64,000 nucleotides of DNA from Paracoccus aminovorans (GCF_001546115.1 NZ_KQ955209.1:193311-257310); one strand, 5' to 3'; shown: positions 41,598-50,121, numbered from the stretch's first letter. Notes: generated by a model not told the origin, from the sequence alone. A program made the numbers and translations.

Positions 41598-42287
41598 TCA
41601 ACCGTCCTTGCCCATCTCGTCCAGGATCAGGGCGTCGGGCTGCAGGATGCGCAGGTATTTCCGCCCGGATTCGATGATGCCCGCGCGGCTGAGCTTGGCC
41701 AGCACGCGGCTGACCGCCTCGCGATTGGCGCCGATCATATTGGCCATTTCCGCATGGGTCGGCGGATCGGGCATCCGGTGCCCCGGCTCGAGCCCGCCGT
41801 CCTCCAGCGAGACGCGCAGCAGATAGGCACGCAGCCGCTCCTCGACATCCAGCGAGGTCAGCTCGTGCACCCGCTCGGTCAGGTCGTGGATCCGCCGGAC
41901 CAGCCCCTGGATCACCGCCTGCCGGACCAGCGGCTGCGTCTCCATCAGCCCGGTCAGCAGCGGACCCGGCATCTCCAGCAGCACGCAGGCCGTGCGCGCG
42001 TAGAGCGACAGCGAGCGCGGTGTCCCGGACAGCACCGAGAGCTCGCCGAAGGCGCTGCCCGCGGCGATCTCGCTATAGACGATCTCGCGCCCGCTCGGCG
42101 TCCATTGCACGGCCAGGACGCGCCCCGACAGGACGAAAAGCACGGAATTTCCGGGGTCGCCCCGTTCGAGGATCAGCTGGCCACGGGCGACATGGCGGCG
42201 GCGCGAACCGGCCTCGATTCCGGCCAGAACCTCGCCCGGCAGTCCGACGAACCACGGCAGCTCGGCCAAATCCAGAATCCGCTTCAT
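41598..42287 (-). CDS. Crp/Fnr family transcriptional regulator
   Basis: 229 residues. The N-terminal cyclic-nucleotide-binding fold includes LILERGDPGNSVLFVLSGRV and GSAFGELSVLSGTPRSLSLYA, with Glu and Arg in the place of the cAMP-binding pair. The C-terminal helix-turn-helix is PTHAEMANMIGANREAVSRV. Only one Cys is present, so it is not an iron-sulfur FNR. A CRP-like palindrome lies 46 bases upstream. A class III cyclase is encoded 5 kb away, so cAMP as effector is possible but unproven. Confidence 0.92.
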   Translation of the reverse strand: MKRILDLAELPWFVGLPGEVLAGIEAGSRRRHVARGQLILERGDPGNSVLFVLSGRVLAVQWTPSGREIVYSEIAAGSAFGELSVLSGTPRSLSLYARTACVLLEMPGPLLTGLMETQPLVRQAVIQGLVRRIHDLTERVHELTSLDVEERLRAYLLRVSLEDGGLEPGHRMPDPPTHAEMANMIGANREAVSRVLAKLSRAGIIESGRKYLRILQPDALILDEMGKDG

Positions 42288-42332
42288 GCTTTCCCCTTAC
42301 TCTTCAATCTTTTACCCAAGAAGGCCAGGCTT

Positions 42333-42348
42333 TGTGCGCCCGCGCACA
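42333..42348. promoter_or_regulatory. CRP/FNR-like binding site
   Basis: TGTGCGCCCGCGCACA is a perfect 16-bp palindrome with the TGTGn(8)CACA spacing of CRP sites. It lies between the Crp/Fnr gene and the divergent hypothetical gene, so it could serve both. Confidence 0.6.
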
Positions 42349-42409
42349 GAACCGCGGCGGCGGTTGTGCCAGGATCGGGGCCAAATCCAGCAACCAGAGG
42401 GCGTGTTTC

Positions 42410-43486
42410 ATGTCGACCGGACATTCCGCACCATGTTTTGCCAAGGACCCGTTGGCTGCGATCACCGGCCTGCTGCGTCAATTGACCATGGCTGCCCTGC
42501 ATGTGCAGGTGCGCGCCCGTTTTCAGGGCGATCTGCCGCAGATCCTCGCCGGCGGGGCCGGGGTCATGGCCCACGCGGCTGTCGATGGTCAGGCCAGCCT
42601 GCGCGCGATGTCGCATTATTGCCTCGAGCAATTGCTGCCGCGCGTCCAGTCGGTGATGACCCATGTCGAGGACGCGGCCGATCTGGCCGCCACGCTGGCC
42701 GAGGCGCCGCGGGCCGATCCCGCGCCGCTTTTGAACGGCGTCGCCGCCAATCTGGATCACGCGCGCGCATCACTGCGCGGCCGCAGCCGTTCGCCGCACA
42801 ACAGGGCGGGGGTGATCCGGATGAGCGAGCAGCGGCTCTGGGGCGCGCTGGCGGTCGAATTGCAGCGCCTGGAAGGCGCCGACGGCCCGATGATCCGCGC
42901 CTGCGCCCGGATCGAACCGGCCGCCTTCGCGCTTGCCGCGGCGATCGAGGCGTTCGTCGAGCGCGGCGACGGCATGGCGGTGACAGAGCGCCAGGACCTG
43001 GCGCAGGTGCTGGTCCGGCTGGAAAGCCAGGCGGCCGCGACCCTGCTGTCGCGTGACGAGATCGCCCGCCAGCTTGGCCCGACGGCCGGCCGCCTGCAGC
43101 ACCTGGTCGGGCTGCTTGCCGGACTGTCCGAGGAATACCGGCCGCTGCGCGAAGCTGCGCCGCAGATTGCCATGGCCCTGTCCGTTGCGACCCAGACCGC
43201 CAGCCAGTCCCGCGTGACCCAGCGGCTGGAACAGGCCATGCAGGATCTGGAGCGGCTGCTGGGCGGGCTTGTCGCCGATTACCGGGTCCTGGCCCGATCC
43301 GCCCAGCGCCCGCAGGGCAAGGCTGCCGCGCGGCAGCTGATCGCCGCCGAAGCGCCGCTGTGGCAGGCGGCGGCAAGGGTGCTGGCCGATCCGCCGGCCC
43401 TGGTTCCGGACAGCCCGGCGGCCTGTCCCGCCGCCCGGATCGGGGGCCGCACCGGCGGGGAAGTCGGGGCAATGGTCCGGGCCTGA
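42410..43486 (+). CDS. Hypothetical alpha-helical protein
   Basis: 358 residues, nearly all predicted helix, with no signal peptide or membrane segment and no family I recognise. Stretches such as LAQVLVRLESQAAATLLSRD and LQHLVGLLAGLSEEYRPLRE, and RLEQAMQDLERLLGGLVADY look like amphipathic bundles as in signalling or scaffold proteins. The C-terminal 30 residues are Pro/Ala/Gly-rich and probably disordered. AGAGGG lies before the ATG at 42410. It is divergent from the Crp/Fnr gene and shares its palindrome, so the two are probably functionally linked. Confidence 0.7.
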   Translation: MSTGHSAPCFAKDPLAAITGLLRQLTMAALHVQVRARFQGDLPQILAGGAGVMAHAAVDGQASLRAMSHYCLEQLLPRVQSVMTHVEDAADLAATLAEAPRADPAPLLNGVAANLDHARASLRGRSRSPHNRAGVIRMSEQRLWGALAVELQRLEGADGPMIRACARIEPAAFALAAAIEAFVERGDGMAVTERQDLAQVLVRLESQAAATLLSRDEIARQLGPTAGRLQHLVGLLAGLSEEYRPLREAAPQIAMALSVATQTASQSRVTQRLEQAMQDLERLLGGLVADYRVLARSAQRPQGKAAARQLIAAEAPLWQAAARVLADPPALVPDSPAACPAARIGGRTGGEVGAMVRA

Positions 43487-43551
43487 TGCGCCCTTTGCAG
43501 AAATTTCAGAGTATTTAACCATTTCCCTGTTTTAACGTATCTCTGAGAGAA

Positions 43552-43578
43552 GGGTCAGGATCATGCCGATCCTGACCC
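43552..43578. terminator. Bidirectional terminator between convergent genes
   Basis: GGGTCAGGATC (43552-43562) and GATCCTGACCC (43568-43578) form a perfect 11-bp stem with loop ATGCC. It sits between the ends of the helical protein gene and the 180-residue gene of the TfuA-YcaO operon. T tracts are weak on both sides. Confidence 0.7.
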
Positions 43579-43633
43579 GCATTCCCCCGGATTGTCCAGC
43601 CGCCGCGGAAAAGGGCGGCGGCCGTGGGCGTGG

Positions 43634-44176
43634 CTAGTCCTCCTTGCCGTCGCTGCGGGCGCTCATGCCCTGCACGCTCATGCCGTGGACGCTCATCCCG
43701 CGATCCGGCCCACCGCGCGGGTCCAGCAGCAATTGCTCGAACATGCCCGAATGCACGTCCAGGCGGATGGTGTAATCGGCCTTGTCATAGGACCAGACCA
43801 TCAGGTCGTCGGGCTGGGGAAGCCCGCGCCCGCCGCCAGTGCGCTCGGTCTTGTCGGTCGGGGCGGCCTGCGGCAGGCGCAGCTGCGACATCGCCTCGCC
43901 GGCATCCAGCCCCGGCCCGTGCACCAGAAACAGCGCCGGGCGCGGCAGGACGTGATACAGCCCCTCGAAGGCAAAGCCGTAAATGCGGGCGAAATTCGCG
44001 TCCTCGGCCTGCAATTGCCGTTCCAGCTGGCCGGGCGTGCCGCCGCGGGGCTGGGGGAACGGTCCGTGCCGCGGATCGTCGTGCTTGCCCTGCGCCGAGG
44101 GCGGGCGGATCTGCAAATCCTCGACCACGCGACCGAAGAGCAGCAGGTTCGAGGGGCTCAGCAAGGTCTCGGGCAT
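43634..44176 (-). CDS. 180-residue protein with C-terminal GMSV repeat, candidate TfuA-YcaO substrate
   Basis: No family recognised with certainty. The N-terminal 150 residues look like a folded or leader domain: LLSPSNLLLFGRVVEDLQI, FARIYGFAFEGLYHVLPRPA, PDDLMVWSYDKADYTIRLDV and GMFEQLLLDPRGG. The tail then repeats a five-residue unit: GMSVH GMSVQ GMSAR, followed by the acidic end SDGKED (residues 160-180). The repeat is also visible in DNA as 15-base units at about 43650-43696. GGAGG precedes the ATG at 44176. It is the last gene of the GNAT-YcaO-TfuA unit, 66 bases after tfuA. A long leader ending in short repeats is how several RiPP precursors look, so it may be the modified substrate. 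This is inference. Confidence 0.8.
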   Translation of the reverse strand: MPETLLSPSNLLLFGRVVEDLQIRPPSAQGKHDDPRHGPFPQPRGGTPGQLERQLQAEDANFARIYGFAFEGLYHVLPRPALFLVHGPGLDAGEAMSQLRLPQAAPTDKTERTGGGRGLPQPDDLMVWSYDKADYTIRLDVHSGMFEQLLLDPRGGPDRGMSVHGMSVQGMSARSDGKED

Positions 44177-44242
44177 CGGAACCTCCGCCAGGAAGGGATT
44201 TTTTCCGCCGCCGCGCAGGGCAAGGCCTGCGGGCCCGGAGCT

Positions 44243-45598
44243 TCAGGTTACGGTGCCGGGCGGCCGCTGTCGATGGGTTTGTCGCCCGGCACCCGCATCG
44301 TCAGCCGGCGGCTGCCCGTCTTGCAGCCACAGCGCATGGTCCCGCGCCAGCGCGGCATGGAAATGCCCGAGATCACGGAAACCGAGGCTGCGGGCATGGT
44401 CCTCCAGGTCCTCCGGCAGGTCGCGGCCAAGGCGGGTGCGGAAATACCAGGCCAGCAGCACGGGCAGCGGCGGCGGATCGGGATCGGCGCAGCCGGCGAT
44501 ACGCTCGCGCAGGGCGGCATAGCCGCCGTCCAGCCGAAGCTGGTCCAGGATCGCCGGCCCCAGCGCCGCGTCGCGGTCCTGCGCCATCGCCTCGACCGTC
44601 GCCAGCCGGGCCATCAGCCGGTCGAACCCTGCGCGGTCCAGGCCGTTTTCGACCGCCCAGCGCTCGATGTCCTGGCCGCGCAGCAAGCCGCGCGGCAGGC
44701 GAAACTCCAGCGCGGCCTGGGCGATGCGCGCCGGATCCGGCCCGCGCTGCGCGCGCGCGGCAGTCTCGGCGGCGAGGTGCTGCAGCAGGGCGGCGCGGCG
44801 CAACTCCAGATAGGGCTCGCCCCGCAGGCGCAGCGCATCGAGCAGCAGCGCATCCGTCGCCCCGGCGCCCTGCTCATGCGCCGCGAGCCAGGGCGCATTG
44901 GCCCAGGCCTCGGTCCATTCGAAGGCGAAATCCGGTGCCGGGGCCAGCTCGCCGCGCGCGGCATGCGCCTGGATCTCGTGCAACAACTCCAGCGCGTCGG
45001 CGCGTTTCTGGTCGATGCGGCCGCCCGGCAGCCAGGACGCAAGGCGGTCACGCATGGCGGGGGACAGCCGGGCCGCGGCCGCCAGGACGCCGGGCCAGTC
45101 GCGTTGCTGATAGAACTGCGCCTTGGCGGTGGCGAGCAGATGCGCGGCACCCGCATCGTCGACGATGCCCGCCGCCCGCGCCGCGGCGACGGTGGCGCGG
45201 ATATTGACCATCGGCTCGCTCAGCGCGGCATGGCCGGTCTCGGCCGGCCCGTGCAGCAGCGCCACCTCGTCGTCGTCGGTCAGCAGGCCGTCGCGGAAAT
45301 CCCGGAAGATCCGTCCGACGCCGCGCATGCCGAAGGGGGCAAGCTCGGCGGCGCGCAGGGCGCCCATGCTGGCGGCGCCGAAAACGGCGATGCGCTGCGA
45401 GATCGCCCAGAGCACCTCCTTGTGCCAGACCGCGGGCACGCCGTCGAAACGGCCGTCGATCAGGCCGATCGCCACCGGCCGCCCCCGCGCGGCGCGGTAA
45501 AGGTCGCCCTGCTGCGCGGGCGGCAGGAAGCGGATCTGCGGAAAGGCGGCACGGTCGCGCGCGCTGAGCGAGGGGCCGGAAAAGACGATCACGCTCAT
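44243..45598 (-). CDS. TfuA-like protein (YcaO partner)
   Basis: 451 residues. The conserved TfuA core is in the first 130 residues: VIVFSGPSLSARDRAAFPQI, IGLIDGRFDGVPAVWHKEVL, RIAVFGAASMGALRAAELAP, IFRDFRDGLLTDDDEVALLH. The rest is a long helical region of unknown role. TfuA proteins work with YcaO enzymes, probably delivering sulfur, to turn peptide amides into thioamides (established for some archaeal and actinobacterial pairs). Its ATG overlaps the YcaO stop (ATGA), so the two are made together. Longer than minimal TfuA proteins. Confidence 0.92.
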   Translation of the reverse strand: MSVIVFSGPSLSARDRAAFPQIRFLPPAQQGDLYRAARGRPVAIGLIDGRFDGVPAVWHKEVLWAISQRIAVFGAASMGALRAAELAPFGMRGVGRIFRDFRDGLLTDDDEVALLHGPAETGHAALSEPMVNIRATVAAARAAGIVDDAGAAHLLATAKAQFYQQRDWPGVLAAAARLSPAMRDRLASWLPGGRIDQKRADALELLHEIQAHAARGELAPAPDFAFEWTEAWANAPWLAAHEQGAGATDALLLDALRLRGEPYLELRRAALLQHLAAETAARAQRGPDPARIAQAALEFRLPRGLLRGQDIERWAVENGLDRAGFDRLMARLATVEAMAQDRDAALGPAILDQLRLDGGYAALRERIAGCADPDPPPLPVLLAWYFRTRLGRDLPEDLEDHARSLGFRDLGHFHAALARDHALWLQDGQPPADDAGAGRQTHRQRPPGTVT

Positions 45599-46806
45599 GG
45601 CGCGGCCTGCCCGGCGGCGCGGGGGCCGGGCCGCCAGCCGGGATGGTCGTGGGGCGCCTCCAGCCCCGGCACCACCAGGCGGACGACCGGCAGGTCCAGC
45701 CCCGGCTTGCGCAGGTCCACGGCCACCGCCTCGTCGATGCCGACCGCGCGCAGGCGCGACAGCAGCCAGTCCAGGTCTTCGGCGAAATCCAGCGAGAGGA
45801 ACTCCTCCACCGCCGCGAAATCCGTCGCCGGCCGGTGGTTGGCGCGCATCTCGGCGGCCCGCCGCGCCTTGCGGGACAGTTCATGCGGGCTGAAGTCCTC
45901 CGGGCGCAGATCGTCCCGCGCCCCCGAGATATAGGTGCAGCGCACCTGCGCCGCCTCGGTCAGGGCGCGCAGCAGCGCGATGGCGCGCGCGGGATGCGCG
46001 CCGGCGCCGATGCCGTGATGCGATCCGGGCTCGCGCCGGTCCGAGAGCAGGCAGTAGAAGGCCGGCACCGCCATGTCGCCGGCCAGCTGCCAGACATGCA
46101 CGTCGAAGCCCGCCCCCCGCATTCGGTCCAGCACGGCGCGGCAGGCGGGGTCGTCGACGCTGGCGAGGTCCAGCCCGGTCGCGGCCCGGCGCTCGGGCGG
46201 CAGCAGGTGCCACAGCGTGGTGGCGTCGCGCTCGACCAGTTCGCAGAGGGCGTGACAGGTCGCCTCGGCCATGGTATTGCCCGAGGCAAGGCCGTTGCTG
46301 CCGCAGGGAAAGCAGCCGCTGCCGGGCGGCGGCGGCAGGGTGAAGTTCGCCCGCACGCATTCGAAGGGCAGCCAGCGCGACCGCCCCGAAAGCAGGTCCC
46401 GCCCCTCGATCCACAGCATCGGCAGGTCGCGGTGGAAGCGGTCCGAGATCCGGGCCAGCCGGTCCACGTCGATCATGGCATGAGAATGCGCGAGCTCGTT
46501 CAGGCTGCCCAGCTTCAGCGGCGCCTCGATGTGCTCGGCGTGGTAAAGCTCGGCCGCCTCCATCAGGCCCGAGGCGGTGGCGGCATCCAGGTCCAGCCCC
46601 TTGCCCTGCGACACCGCCAGCGAGCGGGCGTTCGGCCGGCAGACCATCACCACCGGCACGCCAATCCGGTCCAGCCCGGTCACGTCGGCGATGCGGGTGA
46701 TGCCCATCCGCGCCATCAGCGGCCGGACCCGCGCCACGGTCTGCGCAGGGGCGACGCCGCGGTGGCAGCCGCGGCGATAGGCCTTGGTCGCGGCCTCGGG
46801 CGTCAG
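45595..46806 (-). CDS. YcaO-like protein, probable thioamide-forming ATP-dependent enzyme
   Basis: 403 residues with the start proposed here. The ATP-binding YcaO pattern is clear: MGITRIADVTGLDRIGVPVV, LAVSQGKGLDLDAA, SGLMEAAELYHAEHIEA and GLASGNTMAEATCHALCELV followed by ERDA. Activated ATP would phosphorylate a backbone amide. The C-terminus lacks the PxPxP end of azoline-forming enzymes, fitting a TfuA partner. The first GTG (46737) would cut off KAYRRGCHRGVAPAQT, which matches the family. The only start upstream that fits is CTG at 46806, overlapping the GNAT stop as CTGA with AAGGA about nine bases before it. Confidence 0.9.
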   Translation of the reverse strand: MTPEAATKAYRRGCHRGVAPAQTVARVRPLMARMGITRIADVTGLDRIGVPVVMVCRPNARSLAVSQGKGLDLDAATASGLMEAAELYHAEHIEAPLKLGSLNELAHSHAMIDVDRLARISDRFHRDLPMLWIEGRDLLSGRSRWLPFECVRANFTLPPPPGSGCFPCGSNGLASGNTMAEATCHALCELVERDATTLWHLLPPERRAATGLDLASVDDPACRAVLDRMRGAGFDVHVWQLAGDMAVPAFYCLLSDRREPGSHHGIGAGAHPARAIALLRALTEAAQVRCTYISGARDDLRPEDFSPHELSRKARRAAEMRANHRPATDFAAVEEFLSLDFAEDLDWLLSRLRAVGIDEAVAVDLRKPGLDLPVVRLVVPGLEAPHDHPGWRPGPRAAGQAAP

Positions 46807-47279
46807 CGCCGCAATCCTTCGGGCGTCCAGACCATGTCCAGGATCGGCGTCGCGTCTGGGTCGATCATGCGAAAGCCCAGCCGCAGGTAAAGCCCGATGG
46901 CGCGGTTGGTCCGCACCACCGACAGCGAGACGGTCCTGCCCTCGGCCGCGGCCCGGTGCAGCAGGTCGCGCAGGATGCGCGAGCCGATGCCCCGGCCGCA
47001 GTAGTCCGGCAGCAGTTGCAGCTGCGCCAGGTTGTAGTCGGCATCGCGCTCGGTGACCTGCATCCAGCCGATGTCCCTGCCCTCGAGGGTGATGATGCGG
47101 GAATCCGCCGCCTTGAACGAGCGCCGGATCGCCGCCCGGCGCATCGGCTCGTCCCAGGCGTCCAGCTGCTGCATCAGGGGCCGCATCGCGTCGATATGGA
47201 TCGCCTCGGCAAAGGGAAACTCCTCGGGATGCGCCGGACGCAGGCCGAATTGCGGAATAGGGTGCCGGTCATAGGTCAT
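46803..47279 (-). CDS. GNAT family N-acetyltransferase
   Basis: 158 residues. The acetyl-CoA site is in LAQLQLLPDYCGRGIGSRIL (motif A with Q/RxxGxG/A) followed by LSLSVVRTNRAIGLYLRLGF. First gene of the TfuA-YcaO operon. It may acetylate the modified product or its N-terminus, or protect the producer. The ATG lies seven bases from a near-consensus promoter, so its mRNA would be leaderless. Confidence 0.9.
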   Translation of the reverse strand: MTYDRHPIPQFGLRPAHPEEFPFAEAIHIDAMRPLMQQLDAWDEPMRRAAIRRSFKAADSRIITLEGRDIGWMQVTERDADYNLAQLQLLPDYCGRGIGSRILRDLLHRAAAEGRTVSLSVVRTNRAIGLYLRLGFRMIDPDATPILDMVWTPEGLRR

Positions 47280-47285
47280 GGCGGC

Positions 47286-47313
47286 ATTATAGACCCGTGC
47301 CGGCGGCTGTCAC
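47286..47313 (-). promoter_or_regulatory. Sigma70-type promoter of the GNAT-YcaO-TfuA operon (leaderless)
   Basis: On the minus strand: GTGACA (47313-47308), 16 bases, TATAAT (47291-47286). The perfect -10 ends six bases before the GNAT ATG, so transcription should begin at or within a base or two of the start codon. Confidence 0.7.
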
Positions 47314-47409
47314 GGGGCCGCTTGACTTGACGCGGCGGCGCGATCCGGGCTTGACAGGCCGGGCGCCTGCGCCTTTCTCGGTGCCATCGAAAGGAGCCTT
47401 GGACAAGCC

Positions 47410-49176
47410 ATGACCGAACAGCCCGGTTTGACCGGCCCCCGGCTTCAGGCGGTGCTTTATGCCGATATCCACGGCTATACCCGGCTGATCGAGCAGGACG
47501 AGGCGGGAACCATCCTGCGGCTGACGCGCTCGCTGGCGCTGATCCGCAATCTGGTCGGCGATTACGGCGGCACCGTGGTCAATACCGCCGGGGACGGGCT
47601 GGTCGCCGTGTTCGAGGACGTCCACCAGGCGCTGCATTTCGCCATCGAGATGCAGCGCGAACTGTCCTGCGAATCCGCCTGGGCCGAGGCGCGCGAGCCG
47701 ATCGCCTGGCGCGTCGGCATCTCGCTGGGCGAGACATTCGAGGGCCGGGACGGGGTCTATGGCCACAGCGTCAACCTGGCGGCGCGGATCCAGAGCTTCG
47801 CCGATCCCGGCGGCATCTGCGTCACCGAGACGGTCTACCGCATGGTGCGCGACAATGCCGAACTGGCGCTGCGCTCGCTGGGGCGGCGGCGGCTGAAGAA
47901 CATCTCGGCCCCGGTCGAGGTCTATGCCGTGCTGCCTCCGGCCCCCGCCGCCGCACCCGCGACCCCCCTGCCCCGCGACCTGCTGCGGCGCACCGATCCC
48001 AGCCAGCCCGACGCCTCGCTGGCGATCCTGCCGATGGAGAATCTCTCGGCCGATCCCCGCGACCGGCATCTGTGCCAGGGCATCGTCGCCGACCTGATCA
48101 CCAATCTCAGCCGGTTCCGGCAGCTGATGGTGATCGCGCGGCATTCCTCGGTCCTGGCCGCGGCGCAGACCACCTCGCTGCGCGAGATCGGCCGCCGGCT
48201 GGGCGTGCGCTATCTGCTGACCGGCGGGTTCCGCCGGGCCGGCAACCGGCTGCGCATCACCGTCGATCTGGCCGAGGCGGAATCCGAGAACGTCATCTGG
48301 TCCGAACGCTATGACGGCGTGATGCAGGACATCTTCGACTTCCAGGACGACGTGACCGCGATGACCGCGGCGCGGGTGGCGATCCAGCTCGACACCGCCG
48401 AGCGGCGCCGGCTGGCCGAACAGGCGCATCCGGCGCTTTACGCCTATGGGCTGGTGCTGCGCGGACAGGACATGGGCCTGCGCTTCCTGCCCGATGCCAA
48501 CCTGCACGCCCGGCGCCTGTTCGAAGAGGCGCGTGATCTCGACCCCAGCTATGGCCGCAGCTATGCGGCGATGTCGCGCACCTTCAACGTCGAATGGCGC
48601 TACAACTGGACCAGCGACCCGGATGCGGCGCTGAACCAGGCGCTGGTCCTGGCCAAGCGGGCAGTGCAATGCGACAGCCTCGATTCGCGCGGCTTTTCCG
48701 AGATGGGCCTGGCGCATCTCTACAAGAAGCAGCATGACGAGGCGCTGGCCGCCTATGAGCATGCGCTGGACCTGAACCCCAACGACGCCGACCTGCTGGC
48801 CTATACCGGCGACTGCCTGGCCTATGTCCGGCAGGGCGACCGCGCGGTGAAACTGCTGGAACGGGCGATGCGGCTGAACCCCTATTACCCGGACGCCTAT
48901 CTGTGGTTCCTGGGCGATGCCTATTTCCACCATGGCGACTATGCCAGGACCATCGAGACGCTCTACAAGATGCGCGACCAGTCCGAGGCGCACCGGCTGC
49001 TGGCGGCCAGCCACGCGCTGCTGGGCCAGATGGACGAGGCGCGCCGCCATGCCCGCGCGGTGATGCAGGTGCATCCGAACTTCACCATCGCGCATTGGCG
49101 CAAGGTGCCGCCGCTGAAACATGCCGATGACCTGGAGCTTTACGTCGAGGGGCTGCGCAAGGCGGGCCTGACCTGA
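47410..49176 (+). CDS. Class III adenylate/guanylate cyclase with TPR C-terminus
   Basis: 588 residues. The cyclase domain (about 10-175) has the metal-binding Asp in AVLYADIHGYTRLI, GDGLVAVFEDV and the transition-state region GHSVNLAARIQSFA. A FlgO/TolB-like alpha/beta domain follows (LAILPMENLSADPRDRHLCQ, LGVRYLLTGGFRRAGNRLRI). The last 220 residues are TPR repeats (ALAAYEHALDLNPNDADLLA). Cytoplasmic: no membrane segment. The substrate, ATP or GTP, cannot be fixed by eye. GAAAGGAG lies before the ATG. It is divergent from the TfuA-YcaO operon. Confidence 0.93.
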   Translation: MTEQPGLTGPRLQAVLYADIHGYTRLIEQDEAGTILRLTRSLALIRNLVGDYGGTVVNTAGDGLVAVFEDVHQALHFAIEMQRELSCESAWAEAREPIAWRVGISLGETFEGRDGVYGHSVNLAARIQSFADPGGICVTETVYRMVRDNAELALRSLGRRRLKNISAPVEVYAVLPPAPAAAPATPLPRDLLRRTDPSQPDASLAILPMENLSADPRDRHLCQGIVADLITNLSRFRQLMVIARHSSVLAAAQTTSLREIGRRLGVRYLLTGGFRRAGNRLRITVDLAEAESENVIWSERYDGVMQDIFDFQDDVTAMTAARVAIQLDTAERRRLAEQAHPALYAYGLVLRGQDMGLRFLPDANLHARRLFEEARDLDPSYGRSYAAMSRTFNVEWRYNWTSDPDAALNQALVLAKRAVQCDSLDSRGFSEMGLAHLYKKQHDEALAAYEHALDLNPNDADLLAYTGDCLAYVRQGDRAVKLLERAMRLNPYYPDAYLWFLGDAYFHHGDYARTIETLYKMRDQSEAHRLLAASHALLGQMDEARRHARAVMQVHPNFTIAHWRKVPPLKHADDLELYVEGLRKAGLT

Positions 49177-49189
49177 CTGCCGGCCGCGA

Positions 49190-50119
49190 TCAACCAGGCC
49201 GGGCCGCGCAGGACGGTGCCGGCGCGAGATCGGCGGCCAGTTGCGCCAGCGCATCCGCGTCCGGCGAGATGGCGACCAGCCGGTTCGCGACCATGCCTTC
49301 GGACGGCGCGGCCGGGTCCAGCGACAAGACTCCCCCGGCCAGCTGCAGCAGCTGCGGACCGTCCGAGCCGGGCAGCAGGACATAGCCCTTGAGCCGGTGG
49401 ACCGCCCGCCGATGCCGGTCGATGATCGCGACGAGTTGCTGGCGATCCGGGGGCGGGACAAGGCCGATCGTGCGGCTGGCGAACAGCCGGCCATGGTCGG
49501 GGTTTGGGGCCAGGGCCGCAAGGCTGCGGCCGTCATGGGGCGCCGCCAATGCCTGCGTGAAGCCGCCGTCCGGCGCCAGATGCTGGCTGGCCAGCGGGTT
49601 GAGCCGGGCGACGAGCCGCGCCGCACGGCGCAGCGCCGCGCGGCCGGCGATGTCAGCGCGCGACAGGAACACGGCATCGGCGCCGCGGATCTGGCTTTCC
49701 GCAACCCTGCCGATGCGGGGGTCGGTCAGCCGCTCGGCCAGGCTTTGCGGATCGGCCACCGCCACCACCGCCCGGCAGTCCAGCTCGGGCTCGGCCAGGG
49801 CGAAGCTGGCCAGCCGACGCGGCTCGGCGACGCCGCTGGCCTCGATCACCAGCCGGTCCACCCGGTCGCGCAGGCTCAGCGCCCGCTCGAAGGCGTCGAA
49901 CAGCCCGCCGCCCATCGAGCAGCAGATGCAGCCGTTGCTGAGCTGGATCGTGTCGGCCGAGCGGCCGGCGATCAGCGCCGCATCGACCGCAATGTCGCCG
50001 AAATCGTTGACCATGACCAGGATGCGCTCGCCCTGCCGGTCCAGCAGCCGGTTCAGCAGCGTGGTCTTGCCCGCGCCCAGATAGCCGCAAAGCAGGTTGA
50101 CGGGCAGCGCCGCGGCCAT
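49190..50119 (-). CDS. CobW/ZigA-family GTPase (COG0523 metallochaperone)
   Basis: 309 residues. Walker A is GYLGAGKTTLLNRLL near residue 12, followed by the family metal motif CxCC in LSNGCICCSMGGG, EASGVAEPRRL, and a guanine-site LSRAD. The C-terminal CobW_C-like domain includes RLKGYVLLPG. These GTPases insert or deliver metals such as zinc to target enzymes. It lies two bases after a metal-dependent amidohydrolase gene, so it may load that enzyme's metal. The ATG at 50119 begins exactly at the conserved N-terminus. Confidence 0.9.
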   Translation of the reverse strand: MAAALPVNLLCGYLGAGKTTLLNRLLDRQGERILVMVNDFGDIAVDAALIAGRSADTIQLSNGCICCSMGGGLFDAFERALSLRDRVDRLVIEASGVAEPRRLASFALAEPELDCRAVVAVADPQSLAERLTDPRIGRVAESQIRGADAVFLSRADIAGRAALRRAARLVARLNPLASQHLAPDGGFTQALAAPHDGRSLAALAPNPDHGRLFASRTIGLVPPPDRQQLVAIIDRHRRAVHRLKGYVLLPGSDGPQLLQLAGGVLSLDPAAPSEGMVANRLVAISPDADALAQLAADLAPAPSCAARPG

Positions 50120-50121
50120 GG

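Noticed and set aside
46594..46737. GTG at 46737 as the YcaO start
   Set aside because: It removes an N-terminal stretch that fits the family, leaves a 66-base gap in an otherwise overlapping operon, and has a weaker ribosome site than the CTG at 46806.
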